From contig CAKUNF010000017.1 in assembly GCA_934668375.1 (NCBI GenBank), forward strand, positions 1-31,540: a DNA stretch of 31,540 nucleotides, written 5' to 3'. The translations under genes and the position numbers were made by a program. Numbering within the stretch: the first letter of the stretch is position 1; each line of letters begins with the position of its first letter. Below are positions 7,841 to 14,384 of this stretch, piece by piece. Origin of the DNA: an uncultured Parolsenella sp. GTDB lineage: Bacteria > Actinomycetota > Coriobacteriia > Coriobacteriales > Atopobiaceae. The notes below the pieces were generated by a model. The model had not been told where the DNA came from and ran no database searches. It worked only from the letters and a program-made list of their open reading frames with translations.

Positions 7841-9400
7841 TTATTTTGGCTTCCAGGCAAGCTCGAGAAGCACGCGGGAGGCATCCGAGACCCGGACGCG
7901 CTCATCGGCACGCATCGGCGCCACCCACAGCACGGGGCCCGAGACACCCGCGCGCACGACGGGCACGGCCGCGCGCTCGCTCGCGGGAACCTTCGCGTCG
8001 ATGAGCAGGTCGGAGAGCTTCTTGGACTGGCCGTGCATCCCAAGCGGGCAGAGCACCTCGCCCACCTCCGGTCCCGAGACCCACAAGCGGCCGCCCAGCT
8101 GCCCGATTCCGCAGGCCGTGGCGTCGAGCAGCACCGACAGCCCCTCCCACTCGCGGCCATGGGCGCGGGCAAGCGCCTCCGGGCTGTTGCCCGCGGACAC
8201 CTCGCGCAGACGGGCCGTGAGCGTTCCGGCCCCGAGCGCAAGCGTGCCCGCCGCCCCGGGAGCCGCGAGAGACGCGCTCGCGCCAGCCGGGCCGGGAAGA
8301 CCGGGAACCTCGAGCCAGCCGCTCGTGTCCGAATGGCCCTGGGCCTCGCGCGAGCGAATGAACAGCGCGCCATACGTCACGCGGGCGTCAACGCCGGCCG
8401 GCAGGCTCACCGAGCCCTCCCCGGCAGCAACGGCCTCAAGGACGCGCGCCACGTGGCGGGCGTCGAGCCGGCACTGCGGGCAGGCGTCGAGCACGGCCAT
8501 GCGCACGACGCGCCGGGCAATGGCGACGTCGGCCGCGGCGAGGCGGGCAGCATCGAGCGTCACGAGGCCCTGGCCCCGCCGACGCTCGAGCGCGCGATAG
8601 GCGCGAGAGGCCACCTGCGTGAGGTAGGCGTCCTCGTCCGAGAGGATGTCACACGTGGCGGCCATACTCTCGAAGAGCCGGGGGTTGCGTTGCCTCGCCA
8701 GCGGGACGATCTCATGGCGCACGAAGTTGCGCAGGTAGCGGGTATCGGCGTTCGTCGCGTCCTCGCGCCAGACGATGCCGCGCATGCGCAGCAGGTCACA
8801 GAGCTGCTCGTGGGTGTGGTCCAGCAGCGGCCGCACGACGCGGTTGCGGCGCCACGGGATCGAGGAAAGCCCCTGCGTGCCCGAGCCCTTTATCGCGTGC
8901 ATGAAGAACGTCTCGGCACGGTCGTTGGCCGTGTGGGCCGTGAGGATCCGCGCGCTCGAGCGCGGCAGGCCGGCGGCGGCGCACAGCTCGTTGGCAAGCT
9001 GGTTGGCCGCGGCATAGCGCACCTCGCGAGCGACGTTCTCGACGTTCGTGTCCCCTAGCTCGGCCGATGCGGCGAGACGGGCGACGTCGACGCGACGCAC
9101 GGTCACGGGGATGCCGTAGCGAGCCGCCATCTCGCGGACGAACTCCTCGTCTTCATCGGCATCGATACCTCTGAGCTGGTGATTTACGTGCAAGACATGC
9201 AAGCGCTCGCGGGCAACGACGGCCCTGCCGCGACCGTCCGCGATATCGAGCGCCGAGGTGGCTGCCAGCACGAGCAGGGCCGTGGAGTCTGCCCCGCCCG
9301 ACACCATGAGCACGACGGGCCCGCGCGACTCCGGCCCCGGACGGCCGCTGGGACGCTCGAAGGACTGACCGTGCGCATATCTGCTGCTGACGCTTGGCAA
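7841..9400 (-). CDS. tilS: tRNA(Ile)-lysidine synthetase
   Basis: This 519-residue enzyme modifies C34 of the CAU-anticodon tRNA-Ile to lysidine so that it reads AUA. The ATP-pyrophosphatase loop is VSGGADST with Ser34 to Ser39. HVNHQLRG and the TAHTANDRAETFFM segment are the following conserved blocks of the N-type ATPase domain, and IPWRRNRVVRPLLDHT leads into the tRNA-binding region. The C-terminal part from about 320 is the less conserved substrate-binding and TilS-C region, somewhat longer than the usual 430-470 total. The frame opens with TTG at 9400; an in-frame TGA lies three codons upstream, so TTG is the farthest possible start, with GGGGTGA as its ribosome-binding site. It heads the tilS-hpt-ftsH group. 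Confidence 0.93.
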   Translation of the reverse strand: MPSVSSRYAHGQSFERPSGRPGPESRGPVVLMVSGGADSTALLVLAATSALDIADGRGRAVVARERLHVLHVNHQLRGIDADEDEEFVREMAARYGIPVTVRRVDVARLAASAELGDTNVENVAREVRYAAANQLANELCAAAGLPRSSARILTAHTANDRAETFFMHAIKGSGTQGLSSIPWRRNRVVRPLLDHTHEQLCDLLRMRGIVWREDATNADTRYLRNFVRHEIVPLARQRNPRLFESMAATCDILSDEDAYLTQVASRAYRALERRRGQGLVTLDAARLAAADVAIARRVVRMAVLDACPQCRLDARHVARVLEAVAAGEGSVSLPAGVDARVTYGALFIRSREAQGHSDTSGWLEVPGLPGPAGASASLAAPGAAGTLALGAGTLTARLREVSAGNSPEALARAHGREWEGLSVLLDATACGIGQLGGRLWVSGPEVGEVLCPLGMHGQSKKLSDLLIDAKVPASERAAVPVVRAGVSGPVLWVAPMRADERVRVSDASRVLLELAWKPK

Positions 9401-9474
9401 GCGCGCTCACCCCATCCGTTGGGCCCGGGCGTGTCCGCGCGGGCTATCCTGTTAGGTTGTCTAGTTTACGACCG

Positions 9475-9502
9475 CTTGGGGACGCTCGTACGCGTCCCCA
9501 AG
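9475..9502. repeat. Perfect 11-bp palindrome with 6-nt spacer in the tilS/pbp4B divergent gap
   Basis: CTTGGGGACGC at 9475-9485 is the exact reverse complement of GCGTCCCCAAG at 9492-9502, around TCGTAC. The core CTTGGGGACG is shared with the palindrome at 2862-2930 and with the right-edge repeat, so it may be a short relative of that family. Its place between divergent genes also allows an operator role. An AT-richer patch at about 9448-9472 beside it carries weak -10-like words on both strands, but I cannot assign promoters with confidence. Confidence 0.6.
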
Positions 9503-9551
9503 ATCAGGCGCGTGGGGCCGCCCGCGCGCCGCATGAGAGGGGAGCCGCCCC

Positions 9552-11282
9552 ATGGCCTATCAGCTCGAGCTCGTCTGCCCCGCCGCTCCGGGCTCCAACG
9601 GCTACGACCAGTCGCTCGTCACGAACGCCACCAGGACCTTCGTTGGCTTCGAGAAGCAGGGGGAGCTGCTCGTTCGTTGCGCGCGGCCCGAGGCGTTCCG
9701 CGTGTTCGTCAACGGCACGCCCGTATCGCTCGATGGCGTCACCGCAGACGAGTGGCACTGCGCGAGCATCGCAGGCGCCACCGTCAACGGGGACAACTAC
9801 CTGCAGGTCAGCTGCCTGGCCGACGAGGGCGCGAGCCTCGAGGCTCGCGTGCCCTACCCCACCCTGAGGGACGACACAGCCACCTGGGCGTGCAACCCGT
9901 CCCTCATGCTTCTCGACCAGATTGCGCAGGCGGAGGTCAGGGCGGGCTTCTCGTGCGCGCAGCTCGTGGTGGTGAAGGACGGCGCCGTCATCAAGCGCAG
10001 CCACTACGGCGCCGTGAACTCCTACGAGCAGGACGGCACGCCGCTGCCAACCGATGCCCGCGTGCCCGTCACGGACGAGACGCTCTTTGACATGGCGAGC
10101 AACACCAAGATGTACGCCTGCAACATGGCCCTGCAGAAGCTTGCCAGCGAGGGGCTGCTCGACCTGGACGCCCGCGTGAGCGACTACCTGCCCGAGTTCC
10201 GCGACCTGCCCGGCGCCGAGATTCCCGGCAAGAACGAGCTCACCGTCACCGAGCTGCTCCAGCACCAGGCGGGGTTCCCCGCAGACCCGAGCTACCACAA
10301 CGAGGACTACGACCCCTCCCAGCACAAGGTCGTCGCCGGGAGCAACGCCAACGCCACGCTGTTCACGCAGAACCGCGACGAGGCGCTCGAGAAGATCATC
10401 GCCACGCCGCTCGAGTACGCACCCGGCACGGCCACGCGCTACTCGGATGTTGACTACATGCTGCTGGGCTTCATCGTCGAGGCCATTACGGGCATGAGGC
10501 TCGACGAGTACCTTGAGCAGGAGGTTTATGGACCCCTCGGCCTCGCGCGCACGACGTATCGGCCGCTCGAGCACGGTTTTGAGAAGGGTGACTGTGCTGC
10601 AACCGAGCTTAACGGCAACACGCGAGACGGTGCCGTGGGCTTTACGAACGTACGGCGCGAGACCGTCCAGGGGCAGTGCCACGACGCCAAGGCGTTTCAC
10701 GTCATGGGCGGCGTCTCCGGCCACGCGGGCCTCTTCTCGACCGCAAGCGACGTTGCCGTTCTCGAGCAGGTCATGCTCAACCGAGGCGGATACGGCAACG
10801 TCCGCCTGTTTGACGAGGACACGCTCGACCGCTTCATCAAGCCCAAGGACGCGGACCCCAGCTATGGACTTGGCTGGCGCCGCAAGGCACACGACGGCTA
10901 CACCGCCGTGTTCTCACAGGTACCGGACGCGGCGGCCGTCGGCCACACTGGTTGGACGGGCACGTTCACGCTCATCGACCCCGTGAACAGCCTGGGCATT
11001 GCCCTTCTCACGAGCAGGCGCAACACGCCCGTGCTCGATCCCGCTAAGGACCCCAACGACTTCGTTGGCTGTCACTTCCTCCTGGGGCGCTACGCGATCG
11101 TCCCCACGCTCGTCTACCAGGCACTTCATGCCTCAGCGGAGGCCGCGGACGCACTGCTCGCAGACCTCATCCGTGCCAAGCGCGCGGAGGTCGCGGCCGG
11201 CGGCAGCTTTGACACCGCCCCAGACCGCGCGGACCTCGTTGCGCTCGAGTCCGTGGCCGAGAAGCGCGGGGTGCGCCTGTGA
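9552..11282 (+). CDS. Beta-lactamase-fold serine hydrolase, PBP4B-like
   Basis: This 576-residue protein carries the class C beta-lactamase/DD-peptidase fold. The active-site motifs are SNTK (Ser183 to Lys186, in LFDMASNTKMYA), YSD (297-299, in TATRYSDVDYM) and HTG in AVGHTGWTG near residue 465. The runs HQAGFPADPSYHN, ATELNGNTRDG and MGGVSGHAGLFS match what I recall of the PBP4B family (E. coli YfeW and its larger Gram-positive relatives), which act on peptidoglycan peptides or muropeptides. Residues 1-115 form a separate N-terminal beta-rich domain with no motif I recognise. No signal peptide is visible, so the protein may act in the cytosol on recycled fragments; this is inference. The ATG at 9552 follows GAGGGGAG. 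The stop codon overlaps the start of the next gene. Confidence 0.85.
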   Translation: MAYQLELVCPAAPGSNGYDQSLVTNATRTFVGFEKQGELLVRCARPEAFRVFVNGTPVSLDGVTADEWHCASIAGATVNGDNYLQVSCLADEGASLEARVPYPTLRDDTATWACNPSLMLLDQIAQAEVRAGFSCAQLVVVKDGAVIKRSHYGAVNSYEQDGTPLPTDARVPVTDETLFDMASNTKMYACNMALQKLASEGLLDLDARVSDYLPEFRDLPGAEIPGKNELTVTELLQHQAGFPADPSYHNEDYDPSQHKVVAGSNANATLFTQNRDEALEKIIATPLEYAPGTATRYSDVDYMLLGFIVEAITGMRLDEYLEQEVYGPLGLARTTYRPLEHGFEKGDCAATELNGNTRDGAVGFTNVRRETVQGQCHDAKAFHVMGGVSGHAGLFSTASDVAVLEQVMLNRGGYGNVRLFDEDTLDRFIKPKDADPSYGLGWRRKAHDGYTAVFSQVPDAAAVGHTGWTGTFTLIDPVNSLGIALLTSRRNTPVLDPAKDPNDFVGCHFLLGRYAIVPTLVYQALHASAEAADALLADLIRAKRAEVAAGGSFDTAPDRADLVALESVAEKRGVRL

Positions 11283-12178
11283 ACGGATGGGAGACGGAGT
11301 TCGGCACGCACGACGCAAGCACGGACGCCAACCTGCCTTGGCCCGAGGAGCCACCGGCGCGCGCCCCGCTGATGCACCTCCACGTGCTCGCAAGCGGATC
11401 TAAGGGCAACGCGGCCGTGGTAGAGGGACCAGAGGGCTCCGTCCTCATCGACGACGGGCTGTCCCGGCGCGAGCTCATGCGCCGGGCGGACGAGCTGGGC
11501 ATCGACATGGACCGCATTGAGTGCGTCATCGTGACGCACGAGCACAGCGACCACGTGAGCGGGCTCTCCGTCTTCTGCAACAAGTACGACGGCCGTCTCA
11601 TGGCAACCGCAGGCACGGCGGGCGGCCGCAAGTACCTTGCGGCGCTACCGTTTGAGCTCGTTGGCGCCGTCGACGAGTTCGAGGCGGGCGGCATGCGCGT
11701 GCGGACGTTTCCCACCTCGCACGACGTGGCGGACCCGTTTGGCCTGCGCTTCGACTGCGCCTCCGAGGCCGGCATTGACTCGCTGGGCTTTTGCACGGAC
11801 ACGGGCGTGCTGGGCAAGCGGGCCATGGAGCTGCTGCGCGGCGTGAGGATTCTCGCGCTCGAGAGCAACCACGACGCCCGAATGCTCGCGACAGGTCCCT
11901 ACCCCGCCATGCTCAAGGCGCGCGTGGCGGGCGACCACGGGCACCTCTCCAATGACCAGGCAGCCGAGGCGCTTCGCGAGCTCGTGGGGCCGGCGACGGA
12001 GACCGTGGTGGCCATGCACCTCTCGCAGGAGAACAACCGCCCGAGCATAGCCGTACGCACGCTCGCCTCCGCCGTTGGCGCCGAGGCCGCGAACGACACG
12101 TTCACCGAGGCGCGCACCCCAGACGGCTCGCTCACCATCTGCGCCGCCGGCCAAGACCGCCCCATGACCATCTGGTAG
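11279..12178 (+). CDS. MBL-fold metallo-hydrolase, YycJ/WalJ-like
   Basis: This protein is of the metallo-beta-lactamase fold. THEHSDHVSG is the HxHxDH metal motif, the domain opens with LHVLASGSKGNAAVVE, and later blocks are DTGVLGK, ALESNHDARML and GDHGHLSN. That block order matches the YycJ/WalJ family, a nuclease-like MBL protein that in Firmicutes sits in the walRK operon and is linked to cell-wall and DNA homeostasis. Here it overlaps the PBP4B-like gene by 4 nt (GTGA), which suggests translational coupling. I give the GTG at 11279 (299 residues), but the family normally begins almost at the ASGSKGN strand, so the ATG at 11372 (268 residues) is a real alternative. It has no near Shine-Dalgarno of its own. 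Confidence 0.85.
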   Translation: MNGWETEFGTHDASTDANLPWPEEPPARAPLMHLHVLASGSKGNAAVVEGPEGSVLIDDGLSRRELMRRADELGIDMDRIECVIVTHEHSDHVSGLSVFCNKYDGRLMATAGTAGGRKYLAALPFELVGAVDEFEAGGMRVRTFPTSHDVADPFGLRFDCASEAGIDSLGFCTDTGVLGKRAMELLRGVRILALESNHDARMLATGPYPAMLKARVAGDHGHLSNDQAAEALRELVGPATETVVAMHLSQENNRPSIAVRTLASAVGAEAANDTFTEARTPDGSLTICAAGQDRPMTIW

Positions 12179-12204
12179 GGCGCCATCCGCGGCACCCTCA
12201 TCGC

Positions 12205-12270
12205 CGAGCGCTGCAAATCAGACGGTTAAGCCCCGATAGAAGCGCATAAGCGTCTGATTTGCAGCGCTCG
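12205..12270. repeat. Long perfect hairpin (20-bp stem, 26-nt loop), family member 1
   Basis: CGAGCGCTGCAAATCAGACG at 12205-12224 is matched exactly by its reverse complement at 12251-12270. The loop is 12225-12250. It lies between the convergent MBL and serS genes, beside but separate from the serS terminator. Stem and loop can be aligned with the hairpin at 24115-24185; the stems share 12 of 20 positions, and each difference is compensated on the other arm. No T-run follows, so it is not a standard terminator. Confidence 0.8.
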
Positions 12271-12288
12271 CGGTCAAAGCGAATAAAC

Positions 12289-12329
12289 AAAAAGCGGGCC
12301 GGCCGGGAATTCCCCAGGCCGACCCGCTT
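12289..12329 (-). terminator. Rho-independent terminator of serS
   Basis: On the minus strand AAGCGGGTCGGCC pairs with GGCCGGCCCGCTT around GGGGAATTCCC-type loop bases, then TTTTTG follows. It lies about 30 nt past the serS stop codon. Confidence 0.8.
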
Positions 12330-12360
12330 GCTTTGCGAGTCTCTTTGCGAGAAGGCCGCG

Positions 12361-13647
12361 CTAGGCGCGCTCGATCTTGTCGCAGCCCATGTAGGGGCGC
12401 AGGACCTCGGGCACCGTGATGGAACCGTCGGCGTTCTGGTAGTTCTCGAGGATGGCAGCCATCGTGCGGCCGGCGGGCAGGCCGGAACCGTTGAGCGTGT
12501 GCAGGTAGCGCGTGCCCTTGAAGTTCTCGGGGTCGCGGTACTTGATGTTGGCGCGACGGGCCTGGAAGTCACCGCAGTTGGAGCAGGAGGAAATCTCCTT
12601 GTAGGCGTTGTAGCTGGGCAGCCAGACCTCGATGTCATACGTCTGGCGGGCAGAGAAGCCCAGGTCGCCGGTGCACAGGGAGATGACGCGATAGGGAAGG
12701 CCAAGCTGCTGGAGCAGGTACTCTGCCTCGGCCGTCATGCTCTCGAGCTGGTTGTCGGAGTCCTCCGGCTTGGCGAACTTGACCATCTCGACCTTGTCGA
12801 ACTCGTGCTGGCGGATGATGCCGCGGGTGTCACGGCCAGCGGAGCCGGCCTCCTCACGGAAGCACGGGGTGAAGGCGGTATACCAGCGCGGCAGGGAGTC
12901 AGCCTCGAGGACCTCGCCGGCATGGAGGTTCGTGAGCACGACCTCGGCCGTGGGGATGAGGAAGTTGTCGCCGGAGACGTGGTAGGCGTCGTCCTCGAAC
13001 TTGGGCAGCTGGCCCGTGCCGAACATGGTCTGGCGCTTCACGACGATGGGCGGCCACCACTCCTTGAAGCCGCGGCTCGTGTGCGTGTCGATGAAGAAGT
13101 TGATGAGCGCGCGCTCGAGGCGGGCGCCGGCGCCACCGAGGACGGTGAATCGGCTGCCGGAGAGCTTGTTGCCGCGCTCGAAGTCGAGGATGTCGAGGTC
13201 GGTGCCCAGGTCCCAGTGGGCCTTGAACTCAAAGCCCTCGGCCTTGAAGTCGCGCGGGGTGCCCCAGCGGCGGCGCTCGATGTTCTCGGTCTCGTCGACG
13301 CCCACGGGCGTGGCCTCGCACGGGATGTTGGGCAGGTGGGCCATGAAGTCGTAGAGGTCGGCCTCGAGCTTGCTGCGGCGCTCGGCCAGGCCGTCGATCT
13401 TCTCGTTGACCTCGCGGACGGCCTCCTTGGCGGCCTCGGCCTCGTCCTTCTTGCCCTCCTTCATGAGAGCGCCGATCTTCTTGGACTCTGCGTTGCGCGT
13501 GGCCTGGAGCTCCTCGACCTCGCCGATGACGGCGCGGCGCTCGTCGTCGAGCTCGAAGAACTTCTCGCGGTCCCAGCTAGACTGGCGGTCGGCCATGGCC
13601 TTGTCGATGGCGTCAGGGTTTTCGCGGACAAACTTCATGTCGAGCAT
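12361..13647 (-). CDS. serS: Seryl-tRNA synthetase
   Basis: This 428-residue class II aminoacyl-tRNA synthetase charges tRNA-Ser and tRNA-Sec. The N-terminal coiled-coil tRNA-binding arm spans about residues 30-105, rich in charged heptads and ending near [12 protein letters not shown]. Motif 2 is seen in [20 protein letters not shown], and motif 3 in the C-terminal stretch from [12 protein letters not shown] to VLRPYMG. The length is normal for bacterial SerS. I chose the ATG at 13647 ([10 protein letters not shown]) because AGAGGGAGC precedes it and SerS proteins begin with this MLD(I/M)KF(V/I)R sequence; an upstream start at 13812 would add 55 Arg-rich residues with no counterpart. I saw no T-box leader in the 140 nt upstream. 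Confidence 0.97.
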   Translation of the reverse strand: MLDMKFVRENPDAIDKAMADRQSSWDREKFFELDDERRAVIGEVEELQATRNAESKKIGALMKEGKKDEAEAAKEAVREVNEKIDGLAERRSKLEADLYDFMAHLPNIPCEATPVGVDETENIERRRWGTPRDFKAEGFEFKAHWDLGTDLDILDFERGNKLSGSRFTVLGGAGARLERALINFFIDTHTSRGFKEWWPPIVVKRQTMFGTGQLPKFEDDAYHVSGDNFLIPTAEVVLTNLHAGEVLEADSLPRWYTAFTPCFREEAGSAGRDTRGIIRQHEFDKVEMVKFAKPEDSDNQLESMTAEAEYLLQQLGLPYRVISLCTGDLGFSARQTYDIEVWLPSYNAYKEISSCSNCGDFQARRANIKYRDPENFKGTRYLHTLNGSGLPAGRTMAAILENYQNADGSITVPEVLRPYMGCDKIERA

Positions 13648-13765
13648 GGGTGCTCCCTCTCGTTGCTGTCTCACGGGGCACAGGTACCCAGCCCTGCCCC
13701 AAGGCGCGCGGCCACGTGCCGCTCGCCCCCAACGGGCCCGAGACCCGCAGGATGTACTGAGAGGC

Positions 13766-13777
13766 AAGTATATACTT
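13766..13777. promoter_or_regulatory. Palindromic AT-rich core between divergent serS and small membrane protein
   Basis: AAGTATATACTT is a perfect 12-bp palindrome, by far the most AT-rich spot in the 200-bp divergent gap, and contains TATACT on both strands. On the minus strand TTCGTC lies 17 nt upstream as a poor -35. A shared, bidirectional -10 region serving both genes is the simplest reading. Confidence 0.4.
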
Positions 13778-13847
13778 ATGACCGTTATTGACGAACGCGC
13801 ACGCGCCCGCATCGCGCGGGCAAACCAGACCGGAAGGGCAGCACCCC

Positions 13848-14042
13848 ATGGATATCGCAGGCATCTTCAGCTGGCTCTTTAGCTCCAGGGAGGGCGTGCT
13901 CGTCCTTCTCGGCATCATTCTCGTGGGCTTCCTCATCGCCGCCGTCATCCTCGAGCGCAAGACGCGCAAGGACTTTGACCAGTACGAGGACGAGGAAGAC
14001 GACGAGAGCGGCTGGTCCTTCTTCGACGACGACAACAAGTAG
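13848..14042 (+). CDS. Small single-pass membrane protein with acidic tail, unknown function
   Basis: I do not recognise the family. The 64-residue protein starts [11 protein letters not shown], has one hydrophobic span at about residues 16-34 (from [20 protein letters not shown]), a short basic stretch (ERKTRKDF) that predicts the C-terminus is cytosolic, and then a strongly acidic tail ([21 protein letters not shown] region). The ATG at 13848 is chosen because GGAAGG precedes it; a TTG at 13788 in the same frame would add 20 polar residues but has no ribosome-binding site. It is divergent from serS and followed by a stem-loop with a short T-run. Its codon use matches the high-GC neighbours, which supports a real gene. 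Confidence 0.7.
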   Translation: MDIAGIFSWLFSSREGVLVLLGIILVGFLIAAVILERKTRKDFDQYEDEEDDESGWSFFDDDNK

Positions 14043-14050
14043 CACCTGGC

Positions 14051-14095
14051 AAGGGGGACGGGTTCATCCGCCATGACGACGGGCCCATCCCCTTT
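14051..14095 (+). terminator. Stem-loop terminator after the small membrane protein
   Basis: AAGGGGGACGGG at 14051-14062 pairs with CCCATCCCCTTT at 14084-14095, with two imperfect positions, and ends in a short T-run. The word GGGGACGGGTTC also resembles the GGGGACGGGGTC repeat family. Confidence 0.55.
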
Positions 14096-14101
14096 GACAT
14101 G

Positions 14102-14129
14102 AAAAAAGGCCCCGGGCGAACCCAGGGCC
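14102..14129 (-). terminator. Rho-independent terminator of tRNA-Leu
   Basis: On the minus strand GGCCCTGGG pairs with CCCGGGGCC (one wobble) around a 4-nt loop, followed by TTTTTT. It lies 12 nt past the tRNA 3' end. Confidence 0.85.
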
Positions 14130-14141
14130 TCATCTCATTCA

Positions 14142-14228
14142 TGGTGCGGGCGAAAGGACTTGAACCTTCATGGGGTTGCCCCCATACGGACCTGAACCGT
14201 ACGCGTCTGCCAATTCCGCCACGCCCGC
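14142..14228 (-). tRNA. tRNA-Leu (anticodon CAG)
   Basis: This 87-nt class II tRNA folds fully. The acceptor GCGGGCG pairs with CGCCCGC, followed by discriminator A and an encoded CCA. The anticodon stem TACGG/CCGTA holds the loop TTCAGGT, giving CAG for CUG codons. The variable arm is long (TGGGGGCAACCCCA), as expected of leucine tRNAs, and the T-arm carries GGTTCAAGTCC. CUG is a major leucine codon in this GC-rich genome. Confidence 0.97.
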
Positions 14229-14241
14229 AGATGCAGGAATG

Positions 14242-14271
14242 ACTATACCCCATGCGCACGCCGCTTCGCAA
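14242..14271 (-). promoter_or_regulatory. Sigma70-type promoter of tRNA-Leu
   Basis: On the minus strand TTGCGA (14271-14266) and TATAGT (14247-14242) are separated by 18 nt and lie 13 nt ahead of the tRNA 5' end. This is the best housekeeping promoter match in the window. Confidence 0.7.
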
Positions 14272-14327
14272 GAACTTTTTTCGCAATCCGAGAACAGCCG
14301 GGCAAAACGGCGCGAGAACGCAGCTGC

Positions 14328-14333
14328 TAGAAT
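14328..14333 (+). promoter_or_regulatory. Candidate extended -10 for the kinase/wall-synthesis operon
   Basis: TGCTAGAAT (hexamer TAGAAT at 14328-14333) lies about 50 nt upstream of the first kinase gene. No convincing -35 is present, in keeping with an extended -10 promoter. No other promoter-like sequence was seen within the operon up to 22161. Confidence 0.45.
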
Positions 14334-14384
14334 GGCAGCATCGACGCTACGGCAGCAAACGCAACTGAAACGAGGACAAAGGCC

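Noticed and set aside
9504..10892. A 462-codon minus-strand frame opposite the PBP4B-like gene
   Set aside because: Low-complexity Val/Gly/Arg translation without any family pattern, fully overlapped by a recognisable gene.
12205..12270. Long hairpin as the serS or MBL-gene terminator
   Set aside because: Neither strand has a T-run after the stem, and serS has its own clear terminator at 12289-12329.
13648..13787. T-box leader for serS
   Set aside because: No T-box consensus, specifier stem or antiterminator/terminator pair is visible in the 140-nt leader.
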